From contig CAVVFJ010000018.1 of the NCBI GenBank assembly GCA_963747425.1, positions 62,001 through 126,000 on the forward strand: a stretch of 64,000 bases of DNA, in the 5' to 3' direction. Below, piece after piece: positions 8,201 through 17,735 of this stretch (position 1 is the first letter of the stretch; each line of letters opens with the position of its first letter). The position numbers and the translations under genes were made by a program. The DNA comes from DASUPK01 sp963747425 (lineage in GTDB: Bacteria; Actinomycetota; Thermoleophilia; Solirubrobacterales; 70-9). Under the pieces are notes generated by a model that made no database searches, was not told the origin of the DNA, and saw only the letters and a program-made list of their open reading frames with translations.

Positions 8201-9697
8201 ATGGCAATGAGGAAGGCAATCGACGGCCGCTGCGGGAAGCTCGGGCTGATCTCGGCCCTGATCGGAGCGGCCGCCCTGATCTCGGCTTCGGCCGCGCCGG
8301 CCCAGTCCCCCGGTACACCTCCGGTGCCCATCGGCAGCATGGCCACCAGCGCGCCCGGCTTCCTCGGCAAGGTCGCCAAGCCGCACAAGATGCCCCGCGG
8401 CTTCCCGGTGCCACGCGATCCCTTCCTCGCGCCCAACGGTCGCAGCAACCTGCACGTCGACGCCTACCAGACCGACGCGTACGATCTCCCGGGCCCCCGG
8501 GGCAGGAAGATCGGCGTCAGCTCGACCCTGTTCACCCGCGACTGCGGTTCGCTCACCTTCGACTCCCAGGGCCGGATCCTGACGATCTGCATCGGCTTCG
8601 ACGGGCCGGTGCTGGTCATGCTCGATCCCACCAGTCTGCAGACCCTCGCCACCTACACGCTGCCGCCGACCCCGAAATCGACCGGCGACCCCTTCCTGCA
8701 CGTGAGCGGAGGCGGCTACTTCTACCTCGACCAGAAGGACCGCGTGGTCGTCCCGACCAACACGCGGCACGTCTTCGTCCTCGGGGAGAGCGGCACCGGC
8801 TTCTCGCTGGTCGCCGACTACGACCTGAGCGGGACCGTCCCGGCCGGAGTCGGCCTGCTCTCCGACCTGCCCGACTGGAAGGGCCACATCTGGTTCGCGG
8901 CCGAGGACGGTACGGTCGGCTGGATCAATCGCCGCGACGGCTCGATCCACAGCCGCCACCTGGGCGAGCGAATCGGGAACTCGGTCGCGACCGACGAGAA
9001 CGGCGGTGTCTACGTCGTCACCACCAGGGCCTTCTACCGGGTCCGCGCGAAGCGCGGCAGGGTGAAGCTGAGCTGGCGAAGCAAGTACCCGAACGACCGT
9101 GTCCAGAAGCCGGGGCTCCTCTCCCCCGGTTCCGGCACGACCCCGACGCTGCTCGGGCGCTCGGAGGTGGCGATCACCGACAACGCGAAGCGCATGCACG
9201 TGATCGTCTACAAGCGCGACGGCAAGGGCGGCGGCAAGGTCGTCTGCCGGCGGGGAGTCTTCAAGACGGGTGCCTCGGACACCGAGAACAGCCTGGTCGC
9301 CTTCGGACACTCGCTGATCGTCGAGAACAACTACGGCTACACGGAGCAGGGCGTGGAAGCGGGCCAGATCACGGCACCGGGCATCTCGCGGATCGACGTC
9401 CGCAAGGGCCGCTGCCGCACCGCCTGGACCAGCAGGGTGCGGGCGCCCTCGGTGGTGCCGAAGGCGTCGCTGAAGACCGGCCTGCTCTACACCTACACGC
9501 GACCGCCGACCAGCGACGGCAGCCAGGCCTGGTACTTCACGGCGCTCAATCTCCGCACGGGCAGGACCGTCTACAGCAGGCTGACCGGGGCCGGCACCTT
9601 GTTCAACAACCATTACGCGCCGATCTCGATCGGCCGGCGAGGCGTTGCCTACGTCGGCGTTCTCGGCGGTCTGCTGCGGATCGCGGACACGGGCTGA
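8201..9697 (+). CDS. Secreted protein of unknown function, possibly beta-propeller
   Basis: 498 residues with a signal peptide (basic start MAMRKAIDGRCGK, hydrophobic core LISALIGAAALISASAAPA). The mature protein has repeated short beta-rich blocks such as GSLTFDSQGRILTICIGFDG, GHIWFAAEDGTVGWINRRDG and GGVYVVTTRAFYRVR, reminiscent of PQQ- or SMP-30-like propeller blades. No catalytic motif was recognised. It is transcribed from a promoter covered by the TetR dyad, so it is probably induced by a small molecule. The gene after it is convergent (metK), so it forms a one-gene unit. Either of the two ATG codons at 8201 and 8207 could be the start. Confidence 0.8.
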   Translation: MAMRKAIDGRCGKLGLISALIGAAALISASAAPAQSPGTPPVPIGSMATSAPGFLGKVAKPHKMPRGFPVPRDPFLAPNGRSNLHVDAYQTDAYDLPGPRGRKIGVSSTLFTRDCGSLTFDSQGRILTICIGFDGPVLVMLDPTSLQTLATYTLPPTPKSTGDPFLHVSGGGYFYLDQKDRVVVPTNTRHVFVLGESGTGFSLVADYDLSGTVPAGVGLLSDLPDWKGHIWFAAEDGTVGWINRRDGSIHSRHLGERIGNSVATDENGGVYVVTTRAFYRVRAKRGRVKLSWRSKYPNDRVQKPGLLSPGSGTTPTLLGRSEVAITDNAKRMHVIVYKRDGKGGGKVVCRRGVFKTGASDTENSLVAFGHSLIVENNYGYTEQGVEAGQITAPGISRIDVRKGRCRTAWTSRVRAPSVVPKASLKTGLLYTYTRPPTSDGSQAWYFTALNLRTGRTVYSRLTGAGTLFNNHYAPISIGRRGVAYVGVLGGLLRIADTG

Positions 9698-9734
9698 CCG
9701 GGCCGCCGCCCGCCGAGGTGGGCGAACCCTGAGC

Positions 9735-10979
9735 CTAGGCGGGAGTCTCGGCCTTGGCGCCCAGCCCGGCGGCCTCGCGCAACTGATCGGCTCGGTCGGT
9801 CCGCTCCCAGGTGAAGTCGGCATCGTCGCGGCCGAAGTGGCCGTACGCCGCGGTCTTCTGGAAGATCGGCCGGTGCAGGTCCAGGTAGCGCCGGAACGCC
9901 GCGGGGCGCAGGTCGAAGTTCTCCTGCACGATCCGGGCGATCTCGGAGTCCGCGATCTTGCCGGTACCGAAGGTCTGCGCCATCACGGAGACCGGGTGCG
10001 CGACGCCGATCGCGTACGCGACCTGGATCTCGCAGCGGTCGGCGAGTCCCGCCGCCACCACGTTCTTCGCGACGTAGCGGGCCGCGTAGGCGGCCGAGCG
10101 GTCCACCTTCGACGGGTCCTTGCCCGAGAAGGCACCACCACCGTGCCGGGCGGCGCCGCCGTAGGTGTCGACGATGATCTTGCGGCCGGTCAGGCCCGCG
10201 TCGCCGACCGGACCGCCGATCACGAACTTGCCGGTCGGGTTGACCAGGAAGTTCTCGAGCAGCTCCTTCTCGGTGAAGAGCTCCTTGTACTCGGTGTGAA
10301 GCACCGGCTCGAGCACGTGCTCCCAGAGGTCCTTGCGGATCATCTCCTCGCCTGCCTCCTCGCGGTGCTGGGTCGAGATCAGGACCTTGGCGATCTCGAC
10401 CGGGCGGTCGTTCTCGTAGCGGACCGACACCTGCGTCTTGCCGTCCGGCCCGAGATACGGGACCACGTCCGCCTTGCGCACCTCGGAGAGCCGACGGGCC
10501 AGCTGATGGGCGATCTGGATCGGCATCGGCATCAGCGCCTTGGTCTCGCGGGACGCGTAGCCGAACATCATTCCCTGGTCGCCGGCGCCCGCAGAATCGA
10601 GGTCGTCGGAGGATTCGCCCGAGCGCTGCTCGAATCCCTTGTCCACGCCCTGCGCTATGTCCGGCGACTGCTCGTCGATCGCGGTCAGAACCGCGCACGC
10701 CTCGTGATCGAAGCCGTACCGCGGGTCGTCGTAGCCGATCTGCCGGATCGTCTCGCGGGCGATCTTCGGGATGTCGACGTAGGACTCGGTCGTGATCTCA
10801 CCGGAAACCACCACGAGGCCGGTGTTGACGAGGCACTCACAGGCCACCCTGCCGGTCGGGTCGTCGGTCATGATCGCGTCGAGGACGCCGTCGGAGATCT
10901 GGTCGCAGATCTTGTCCGGGTGCCCCTCGGTGACCGACTCGGAGGTGAACAGGAACTCGTTCTCTGAAAGCTGTTGCAT
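9735..10979 (-). CDS. metK: S-adenosylmethionine synthetase
   Basis: Makes S-adenosylmethionine from methionine and ATP. At 414 residues it is the normal length, with family motifs TEGHPDKICDQISD near the N-terminus, GAGDQGMMFGYA (adenine site) and GGAARHGGGAFSGKDPSKVDRS. It begins 11 bases after the DUF3352 gene, so it is read from the cmk-der side. No SAM riboswitch fits in so short a gap. The N-terminal MQQLSENEFLFTSESV extends only slightly beyond typical homologues. Confidence 0.97.
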   Translation of the reverse strand: MQQLSENEFLFTSESVTEGHPDKICDQISDGVLDAIMTDDPTGRVACECLVNTGLVVVSGEITTESYVDIPKIARETIRQIGYDDPRYGFDHEACAVLTAIDEQSPDIAQGVDKGFEQRSGESSDDLDSAGAGDQGMMFGYASRETKALMPMPIQIAHQLARRLSEVRKADVVPYLGPDGKTQVSVRYENDRPVEIAKVLISTQHREEAGEEMIRKDLWEHVLEPVLHTEYKELFTEKELLENFLVNPTGKFVIGGPVGDAGLTGRKIIVDTYGGAARHGGGAFSGKDPSKVDRSAAYAARYVAKNVVAAGLADRCEIQVAYAIGVAHPVSVMAQTFGTGKIADSEIARIVQENFDLRPAAFRRYLDLHRPIFQKTAAYGHFGRDDADFTWERTDRADQLREAAGLGAKAETPA

Positions 10980-10990
10980 GGTGCCTTTTC

Positions 10991-12919
10991 TCAGTGGTGG
11001 ATGGCCAGGAAGAGCTCTGAGCGAAGCTCCTCGTCGCTCCCTCTCACGGCGAGGCCGAGAGACTGAACGTGCGAGATGTCTTCGCTGAGCGAGGCATACA
11101 GTGGATCCTCTGCCAGGCCGGCCTGCTGGGCCAACCCCAACACCTCATCGAGGTTGAGGAAGACTAGCGCTGAGACCTCGTCTGGGAGGTGTTCCGTGGC
11201 CGCCTGGTACGCGCCCGTGCCGGCCAGGTTGTCCCCGCTCGAGCGAACCTGGGCGATCCCCTCGGGCTGCGTGGAGACCACCAGCTTGCCGTCGAACACC
11301 GCGTAGGACAGGTCCACGCTGGGCGAGATCTGCACCGAGTGCACCGCGACTCCGTCCACCTCCTTGGTCTGGAAGGAGGGAACCTGCGGGCCCCCGGTCC
11401 CCAGGGAGCGCACCAGCGGCGCCTGGAGTGAGGCGAGTGCATCGTTTGCCCTCTCCTCGTCCACCCCATCGACGATCAGGCTCGCGTAGGGGGAACTGCC
11501 GGTTGGCTCCGCCACCAGTGCGGCCTGACCGCCGAGGGCGGGGAGAAGGTCCTTGAGCGGATCGACGCCTGCCTGCCGCTGGAGGCTCTGCGCGAGCGCC
11601 CTCAGCGATCCCGCCAGTCCCTGCGCCCCGGAGCCCGCCGTCGCCAGCGCCTTGTTGAGCGCCGGCCCCAGATCCCCCACTCCGATGTACCCGAGCGCCT
11701 CGGACCCGGCCTCGTCGGCGAGCGCGGGCTGGAACCGCGGCAGGCTCGCGAACACCGTGGGGCTCTGCAGCTCGAGCTTGGGGTCGAGGTCGCTGACCAT
11801 GTTGATCTCGACCCCGTCGTCGCGCGCTCGCGCGGAGGCCGCCATCCCCGTGCTCGCGCCGTAGTCGACGAATGTGTCGAGCTGCGTCGCGCTCCCCTGG
11901 CGTCCGACGAGGAAGCGGCGGATGCCGGCCTGGGAGAGATAGACCTCGGCGAGCCGGACGTCCGGCAGCGCCGCGCGGGCGGCGTCCTGGTCGGAGCCCT
12001 CCAGGCCGGGCGCGCCTCCGGACTTCGCGCTGAGGGCGGCGCGCACCGCCGCCACGCTGCCGAACAACGCCTCGTCGCCCGAGCGAGCGGTGGCGAGGCC
12101 GGTGGCGTAGACGCTGACCGTCGCATCGGCCACCTTCATCCGCTCGGCCTTGCCGCCGGGCCCCAGGGCGGCGAGGAACTGATTCGCCTTGGCGTCGTCC
12201 CCGACCCCGACGATGTACGCCTCGGGCGTCGTCTTCTTCGGGCCGGGGACACCGAGCAGGGCGATGTCGTTCTTCGCCCACGGCAGGACCTCATGCGAGA
12301 GATCCACCGGCCTGGCGGACGGGATGGAGAGAGCGCTGGTATCGCTCTGCAGCAGGGCGGTGATGTTCGGAAGCTCGTCGTTGAGGTCGCCGGCGAGATC
12401 CGATTGGTGGCTGTGGCCGTTGACCGTGACGTGCGCGTAGATGACCGCGTCCCGGGGGACGTAGGCGATCGTGTCATTGGACGGTGCGCACTCCTTTGCC
12501 GCCGAGATCTCGCAGGGAACGCCCGGCACGGGCAGGAACCTGATGACCAGGTAGAGGACGACGACTCCCGCGACCGCCAAGATCCGGCCGCGGGTTGCTC
12601 GGGAGCGAGTGGACCACCAGTAGGCGACCGCGCCTGCGACCTGCTTCAGCCAGCGCCAGACGATCCGCGATTTCTCCTTGATCCAGTAGCCGACCGCCCG
12701 CAGGCGGGTGTGCAACCGGAACCAGAGATCGCCCTCGGTCGTCGGCTTGGGCAGTTCCACCTTCGGCAGCGTCGGGCGCCCAAGCTTCTGCGCCTTCTTT
12801 CGGGGCAGGCTCAGCCGCCGGAACCGCGCGGGGCGGCGCTCCTTGCCCTCCTCGCTCTTGTCGCCGGTCTCGTCTGGAGCCTTCCTGCCCCAGGGGTCAC
12901 CGGGTTGAGACGTACTCAC
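10991..12919 (-). CDS. DUF3352 single-pass membrane protein
   Basis: 642 residues. A basic, Pro-rich cytosolic N-terminus (about 1-110) is followed by one membrane helix (GRILAVAGVVVLYLVIRF) and a large extracytoplasmic DUF3352 region. That region begins near YVPRDAVIYAHVTVNG and contains repeated FLAALGPGG- and LLPALGGQAALV-like segments. The family is common in Solirubrobacter relatives and has no known function. The GTG start at 12919 follows TATAAC by nine bases, and this box contains the stop codon of der, so the gene may have its own promoter as well as der read-through. Confidence 0.8.
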   Translation of the reverse strand: MSTSQPGDPWGRKAPDETGDKSEEGKERRPARFRRLSLPRKKAQKLGRPTLPKVELPKPTTEGDLWFRLHTRLRAVGYWIKEKSRIVWRWLKQVAGAVAYWWSTRSRATRGRILAVAGVVVLYLVIRFLPVPGVPCEISAAKECAPSNDTIAYVPRDAVIYAHVTVNGHSHQSDLAGDLNDELPNITALLQSDTSALSIPSARPVDLSHEVLPWAKNDIALLGVPGPKKTTPEAYIVGVGDDAKANQFLAALGPGGKAERMKVADATVSVYATGLATARSGDEALFGSVAAVRAALSAKSGGAPGLEGSDQDAARAALPDVRLAEVYLSQAGIRRFLVGRQGSATQLDTFVDYGASTGMAASARARDDGVEINMVSDLDPKLELQSPTVFASLPRFQPALADEAGSEALGYIGVGDLGPALNKALATAGSGAQGLAGSLRALAQSLQRQAGVDPLKDLLPALGGQAALVAEPTGSSPYASLIVDGVDEERANDALASLQAPLVRSLGTGGPQVPSFQTKEVDGVAVHSVQISPSVDLSYAVFDGKLVVSTQPEGIAQVRSSGDNLAGTGAYQAATEHLPDEVSALVFLNLDEVLGLAQQAGLAEDPLYASLSEDISHVQSLGLAVRGSDEELRSELFLAIHH

Positions 12920-12929
12920 GGACCGCCGG

Positions 12930-14318
12930 TTATACCCGGCCCGCTCGCTGGGCGCTCCGGTTCCGTCGACCCTTCCGCGGGACGTAGTCGATCACCAGCG
13001 GGACGCCCTCGAGCGAGTAGGCGTCGCGCAGCCGGTTCTCGAGATGGAAGGCCCAGTCGCGGGTGATCAGCCTGCGGTCGTTCACCTGGATCGCGAAGCG
13101 GGGCGGCCGCCTTCCGACCTGTGCCGCGTAGTAGAGACGAAGCCGCCTGCCGTGCCGCTGCGGCGGCGGTCGATCCCCGACGACCCGGGCCAGGAACTTG
13201 TTGAGCTCCGGAGTCGGAATGCGATCGGCCGCCCGCTCGGCCAGCCGTATCGCCTGCGTCAAGACGGCGGCGACGCCGCGCCCGGTGAGCGCCGAGCAGG
13301 TCAGCACGGGGGGCCGCAGGCGGTTCTTCTGCAGGACACGGGCGCGCGCGTCCTCGAGATCGGTGCGAGACACATCCCACTTGTTGAACGCCAGGACCGT
13401 GGCGCAGCCGGAGCGCATCGCGAGCTCGGCGACCCGGAGGTCCTCCGAGGTGACGCCCTCGGTTGCGTCGCAGACGACGATCGCGGCGTCGGCTCGCTCC
13501 GCGGCTCGCTCCGAGCGGAGCTGGGCGTAGTAGCCGACCGATCCGGCCACCTTCGACCGCCTGCGGAGCCCGGCAGTGTCGACCAGGACGATCCGCTTGC
13601 CCTCGACCTCGGCCTCGGTGTCCACCGGATCGCGGGTGGTGCCCGCCTGCTCGCTGACGATCACCCGCTCCGAGCCGAGCAGCGCATTGAGCAGCGATGA
13701 CTTTCCCACGTTCGGCCGCCCCAGGATCGCGATCCGCGGGACCCCTTCCTCGGCGTCCTCGAGCACTTCCCCCTGCTGGGCTCTGAGCAGCTCGACCAGC
13801 CGATCCAGCAGGTCGCCTGTACCGAGCCCATGGCTGGCCGACACGGGCAGGGGCTCCCCCAGGCCGAGGCCGTGGAGCTCGGCGGCGAGGGCCTGGTCCT
13901 CCGGGCGGTCGATCTTGTTCGCCGCGACAACCACCGGGCGCCCGGAGCGGCGGAGCAGGTCCGCGAGCTCGGCGTCACCGGGGCCGAGGCCGCTGCGCGC
14001 ATCGACCACGATCAGGATCACCTCCGCCTCCTCGATCGCCGCCTGCGCCTGGGACTGGACGGCCCGGGCAAGCTCGTGGGAGTCGGCCAGGTCCACGCCG
14101 CCGGTGTCGATCAGGTCGAAGCTGAGACCGTTCCACTCGCATTCCAGCGCGCGCCGATCGCGGGTCACGCCCGGCTCGGCATCGGTGACCGCCTCGCGGC
14201 CCCCGGCCAGCCGGTTGATCAGGGTGCTCTTGCCGGCATTGGGGAAGCCGACGACGGCCACCGCCGGGCGGCGGCGCAGCGCCCGCGCCGGGGGGCTCGA
14301 GGCGGTGCCCCCGGCCAT
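12930..14318 (-). CDS. der: Ribosome-assembly GTPase Der (EngA)
   Basis: 462 residues with two tandem GTPase domains and a C-terminal KH-like domain, the diagnostic layout of Der, which is needed for 50S maturation. The first P-loop is GFPNAGKST with DTGG and NKID; the second is GRPNVGKSS with DTAG and NKWD. The start ATG overlaps the cmk stop as ATGA, which indicates translational coupling. The cmk-der pairing is widespread in actinobacteria. Confidence 0.96.
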   Translation of the reverse strand: MAGGTASSPPARALRRRPAVAVVGFPNAGKSTLINRLAGGREAVTDAEPGVTRDRRALECEWNGLSFDLIDTGGVDLADSHELARAVQSQAQAAIEEAEVILIVVDARSGLGPGDAELADLLRRSGRPVVVAANKIDRPEDQALAAELHGLGLGEPLPVSASHGLGTGDLLDRLVELLRAQQGEVLEDAEEGVPRIAILGRPNVGKSSLLNALLGSERVIVSEQAGTTRDPVDTEAEVEGKRIVLVDTAGLRRRSKVAGSVGYYAQLRSERAAERADAAIVVCDATEGVTSEDLRVAELAMRSGCATVLAFNKWDVSRTDLEDARARVLQKNRLRPPVLTCSALTGRGVAAVLTQAIRLAERAADRIPTPELNKFLARVVGDRPPPQRHGRRLRLYYAAQVGRRPPRFAIQVNDRRLITRDWAFHLENRLRDAYSLEGVPLVIDYVPRKGRRNRSAQRAGRV

Positions 14319-14956
14319 CAGCCGATCCCCCTTTCGCGCGCCAGCTCGGCGATTCGCTCGACCACCTGCTCGGGCGAGAGATCCGTGGTGTCGACCGAAA
14401 CGGAATCGTCGGCCGCCCGCAGCGGGCTGTCGGCCCGGTCCTGATCACGCCTGTCGCGGTCCCTCATGGCCTCTTGAACCTTGGCCACCGCCTCGCCGCT
14501 GTCGGCAGCCCGCCGTCGAGCTCGCTCCTCCTCGTCGGCCGTCAGGAAGATCTTGAGCGGCGAGTCGGGGCTGACCACGGTCCCGATGTCGCGCCCCTCC
14601 GCCACGTAGTCGCCCGACGCGATCAGCTCCCGCTGGCGCTTCACCATCGCCTGCCTGACCTGGGGATGGATCGAGACGTGGGAGGCGGCGATCGTGACCT
14701 CGGGCGAGCGAATCTTGCCCTCGACGGGGGCCCCGTCCAGCTGGATCGTGCCCCCGGCGAAGGCGATGTCGAGGCTCCAGGCCAGCTCGCCGAGCCGTTC
14801 TCCGTCTTCGACGTCTATGCCGCCGTCCAAGGCGGCGAGAGCGACACAGCGATACATCGCGCCGGAATCGAGATAGGTGAAGCCGAGCGCCTTGGCGACG
14901 CCACGGGCCACGGTTGACTTGCCGGCCCCGGCGGGGCCGTCGATCGCGATCACCAC
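14318..14956 (-). CDS. cmk: Cytidylate kinase
   Basis: Phosphorylates CMP and dCMP. The P-loop is IDGPAGAGKSTVARGVA at the very N-terminus, followed by YLDSGAMYR, the CMP-domain insert, GRDIGTVVSPDSPLKIFLTA and a lid with RDRRDQDR. I place the start at a GTG (14956), because TACGCT lies exactly seven bases upstream and this makes the P-loop N-terminal as in homologues. The frame runs further upstream to 15013 but only opposite the cupin gene's promoter. Length 212 residues. Confidence 0.94.
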   Translation of the reverse strand: MVIAIDGPAGAGKSTVARGVAKALGFTYLDSGAMYRCVALAALDGGIDVEDGERLGELAWSLDIAFAGGTIQLDGAPVEGKIRSPEVTIAASHVSIHPQVRQAMVKRQRELIASGDYVAEGRDIGTVVSPDSPLKIFLTADEEERARRRAADSGEAVAKVQEAMRDRDRRDQDRADSPLRAADDSVSVDTTDLSPEQVVERIAELARERGIG

Positions 14957-15006
14957 GGTCGCCAGCGTACGGTTCCGGGATCCCCGGCGTGGATATAGAG
15001 TCCCGC

Positions 15007-15342
15007 GTGGCAATGGAGAACTGGAACCTCAACGAGCTGGAGATCGAGCCGCACGCACCCCAGGTGCTCGACTCGGAGTCCGAGGGCCGCGCGATCGTCA
15101 TCAACCTGCCCAAGGGTGAGCAGCTGCAGGAGCATCAGGTCCACGAGCGCGCCTGGGTGCTGGTCGTCGATGGCAATGTCGAGATCAACACGCCCGATGG
15201 CAAGTGGGCCGCCGGCGGCCCCGGTCTGCTCGCCATCTTCGACCCGAAGGAGCGCCACGAGGTGCAAGCGGTCGAGGACTCCCGGATCCTGCTCGTGCTC
15301 TCCCCGTGGCCCGGGGACGGGCACCCCTCCCAGCGCGACTAG
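15007..15342 (+). CDS. Small cupin-fold protein
   Basis: About 111 residues with a single cupin barrel. GEQLQEHQVHERAWVLVVDG forms the first cupin motif with the metal-type His and Glu, and PGLLAIFDPKERHEVQAVED forms the second. Ligand and activity are unknown. GTG 15007 follows TATAGA by seven bases, consistent with leaderless initiation; ATG 15013 is the alternative. It is divergent from cmk, and its 3' end overlaps aroA by four bases. Confidence 0.8.
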   Translation: MAMENWNLNELEIEPHAPQVLDSESEGRAIVINLPKGEQLQEHQVHERAWVLVVDGNVEINTPDGKWAAGGPGLLAIFDPKERHEVQAVEDSRILLVLSPWPGDGHPSQRD

Positions 15343-16658
15343 GTCGTGAGGGCGCGCAGGTCGCGCTCGAAGCCCGGGTAGCTGACCGCGACCGAGTCGA
15401 AGCCCTCGACCTCGACCCCCTCCTTCGAGGCCAGCCCGGCGATGGCGCCGACCATCGCCAGCCGGTGGTCGCCACGCGCATCGAGGGTTCCTCCGCGCAG
15501 GCGACCGACGCCCTGAACGGCGAAGCCGTCGGGTCGCGACTCGATCTCGGCGCCCAGACCGGTCAAGCCCTCGACCACTCCGGCGATTCGGTCGGATTCC
15601 TTTGCACGCAGCTCGGCCGCTCCGCCGACCACCGTCTCGCCCTCGGCGAAGCAGGCCAGCAGCGCGACCAGCGGCAGCTCGTCGATCGCATCCGGGACGT
15701 CCTCGGCCGTGACGGCGGCGCCGGCCAATGGAGCGCTGCGCACCTGCAGGGTCGCGATCGGCTCGGGACCGGGCTCCCGGATCTCGTGCACGGTCATGGC
15801 TCGCCCTCCCTCGTGCGCCCCGCCCATCTCCACGCCCATTCGCGAGAGGATTGAGAGCAGGCCGATCCGGTTGCGGTTGATCCCGACCTCGCGGAGGGCG
15901 ATCTCGCTGCCTGGCACCAGGAGCGCGGCCGCGATGAAGAACGCCGCGGAGGAGAAGTCACCCGGCACCGGCACGTCGCCCGCCTCCAGCCGCTCGGCGG
16001 GAGAGACGATCAGCCACTCGTCCTCGCGGCGGATCGAGGCGCCCATCGCCGCCAGCATCCGCTCCGTGTGGTCCCGGGTCCAGATCGGCTCGTGGATGGA
16101 GGTCTCTCCCTCCGCCAGCAGTCCTGCGAGCAGCAGGCAGGACTTCACCTGGGCGCTGGCGACGGACATCTCGTAGTCGATCCCACGCAGCTGGGCGCCG
16201 CGCACCCGGAAGGGGGGCAGGCGGTCGTCGCGGCAGTCGACCTCCGCTCCCATCAGCCGCAGCGGGTCGGCGATCCGGTCCACCGGGCGGCGCCTGATCG
16301 ACTCGTCACCATCGAAGGTCCACTCCCCGCCGGGCTGTCCGGCCAGCCATCCCGGCATGATCCGAAGCAGCGTCCCGGCGTTGCCGACGTCGATCCCCGC
16401 CGGGCGCGGGCCGCGAAGGCCGACTCCCTCGATCTCCACGGAGACGCCGCCATGATCGTCGGCGCCGCCCTCCCGGACGCCGGCGCCGACGGAGGCGACC
16501 GCCCGCAGGGTGGCCCGGGTGTCCTCGGAGTCCAGGTAGCCGGTGATCCTGGTCGGCCCGTCGGCCATCGCGCCGATCAGCGCCGCGCGGTGGCTGACGG
16601 ACTTGTCGGGCGGCGGGCGCAACTCACCTCGCAGGGGTCCGCTTGGCTCGAATCTCAT
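15339..16658 (-). CDS. aroA: 3-phosphoshikimate 1-carboxyvinyltransferase (EPSP synthase)
   Basis: Sixth step of the shikimate pathway. The substrate-binding start PPPDKSVSHRAALIGAMADG, the GNAGTLLRIMPGWLAGQPG stretch and the C-terminal LRAKESDRIAGVVEGL (catalytic Lys and Glu region) are all present. 439 residues is normal. Its ATG overlaps the tyrA stop by four bases, making it the last gene of an aroF-tyrA-aroA operon. Confidence 0.96.
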   Translation of the reverse strand: MRFEPSGPLRGELRPPPDKSVSHRAALIGAMADGPTRITGYLDSEDTRATLRAVASVGAGVREGGADDHGGVSVEIEGVGLRGPRPAGIDVGNAGTLLRIMPGWLAGQPGGEWTFDGDESIRRRPVDRIADPLRLMGAEVDCRDDRLPPFRVRGAQLRGIDYEMSVASAQVKSCLLLAGLLAEGETSIHEPIWTRDHTERMLAAMGASIRREDEWLIVSPAERLEAGDVPVPGDFSSAAFFIAAALLVPGSEIALREVGINRNRIGLLSILSRMGVEMGGAHEGGRAMTVHEIREPGPEPIATLQVRSAPLAGAAVTAEDVPDAIDELPLVALLACFAEGETVVGGAAELRAKESDRIAGVVEGLTGLGAEIESRPDGFAVQGVGRLRGGTLDARGDHRLAMVGAIAGLASKEGVEVEGFDSVAVSYPGFERDLRALTT

Positions 16659-17731
16659 TCTGCCCGCGAGACGTCGTGGCCCAGCTCGCGCACCAGACCC
16701 TCGGCGCGCTCAGCCTCCTCATCGCCCGCGATGTATAGGGAGATCGCCCCGGAGGTCATGTCGGCGGATGGGTAGAGCGCCATGTCCTCGATGTTGACTC
16801 CTGCGCGACCGAGCTCGAGCGCCACCTCGGCGACGATCCCCGGGCGGTTCGGCACCCGCACGCGAAGCTCGTGGAGCGGCCCGCCGGCGATCTCGATCTC
16901 GATCAGCTCCCGGCGGCGCTCCCCTGCCTCTGCATGCCAGGCGGTGACCGCATCCGGCTCGCCGGAGCGGAGCAGCTCTGCGGCCTCGGTGAGGCGCGCG
17001 ATCGCCGCATCGATCTCAGCGGCGACGGCCTCGCGGTTCCCGGAGAAGATGTCGCCCCAGATCGCCGGGTTCGCCCCGGCGACCCTCGTCGCGTCGCGAA
17101 AGCTGGGACCCACCTCCGGCAGGTGCTCGGCCTCCTCGCTGAGCGCCGTCGCCGCCTGCGCCACCAGGACGTTGGCGACCACGTGCGGGAGATGGCTGAT
17201 CGTTGCCATCAGCCGGTCGTGCGTCTCGGCCTCGATCGCCTGCGGTCGCGCCCCCATGTCGGCGATTGCACGTTGCACGCGGTCGTAGAGCAGCCCACCG
17301 GTCTTTGCCGTCGGGGTCAGGTACCAGCGGGCTCCCTCGAACAGATCGGCGCGCGCGTTCTCCACCCCCGATGTCTCGGCTCCCGCGAGCGGATGCCCCC
17401 CGATGAAGCGGCTGTCCGACCCAACGGCAGCGATGATGTCCCGCTTCACCGAGCCGACGTCGGTGACCGCGCAATCCTCGGAAGCCGCCGCGAGCGCCTC
17501 GGCCGCCAGGCCGGTCAGCGCCATCACCGGAGCAGCGCAGAAGACCAGCTCCGCGCCGTCGACAGCGGCGCCGACCGTCTCATGCGCCGAGTCGATCGCC
17601 CCGAGCTCGGTGGCGCGGTCGAGCAGGTCGCGGTTGGGATCGAACCCCCCGACCTCGGCGTCGAGCCTTGCACGAGCGGCGAGCCCGATCGATCCTCCGA
17701 TCAGGCCGACGCCGAGGACTGCGATCTTCAT
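16655..17731 (-). CDS. tyrA: Prephenate dehydrogenase with C-terminal ACT domain
   Basis: Converts prephenate to 4-hydroxyphenylpyruvate for tyrosine synthesis. The N-terminal NAD(P) fold begins AVLGVGLIGGSIGLAARARL, and the catalytic region includes GGHPLAGAETSGVENARADLFEGA with the key His. A helical dimerisation domain follows. The final 75 residues (LHELRVRVPNRPGIVAEVAL) form an ACT domain likely to sense tyrosine. 358 residues. It starts four bases after the aroF stop and overlaps aroA. Confidence 0.94.
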   Translation of the reverse strand: MKIAVLGVGLIGGSIGLAARARLDAEVGGFDPNRDLLDRATELGAIDSAHETVGAAVDGAELVFCAAPVMALTGLAAEALAAASEDCAVTDVGSVKRDIIAAVGSDSRFIGGHPLAGAETSGVENARADLFEGARWYLTPTAKTGGLLYDRVQRAIADMGARPQAIEAETHDRLMATISHLPHVVANVLVAQAATALSEEAEHLPEVGPSFRDATRVAGANPAIWGDIFSGNREAVAAEIDAAIARLTEAAELLRSGEPDAVTAWHAEAGERRRELIEIEIAGGPLHELRVRVPNRPGIVAEVALELGRAGVNIEDMALYPSADMTSGAISLYIAGDEEAERAEGLVRELGHDVSRAE

Positions 17732-17735
17732 GGCG

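Noticed and set aside
9698..10990. SAM riboswitch for metK
   Set aside because: Only 11 bases separate metK from the gene upstream; no aptamer fits.
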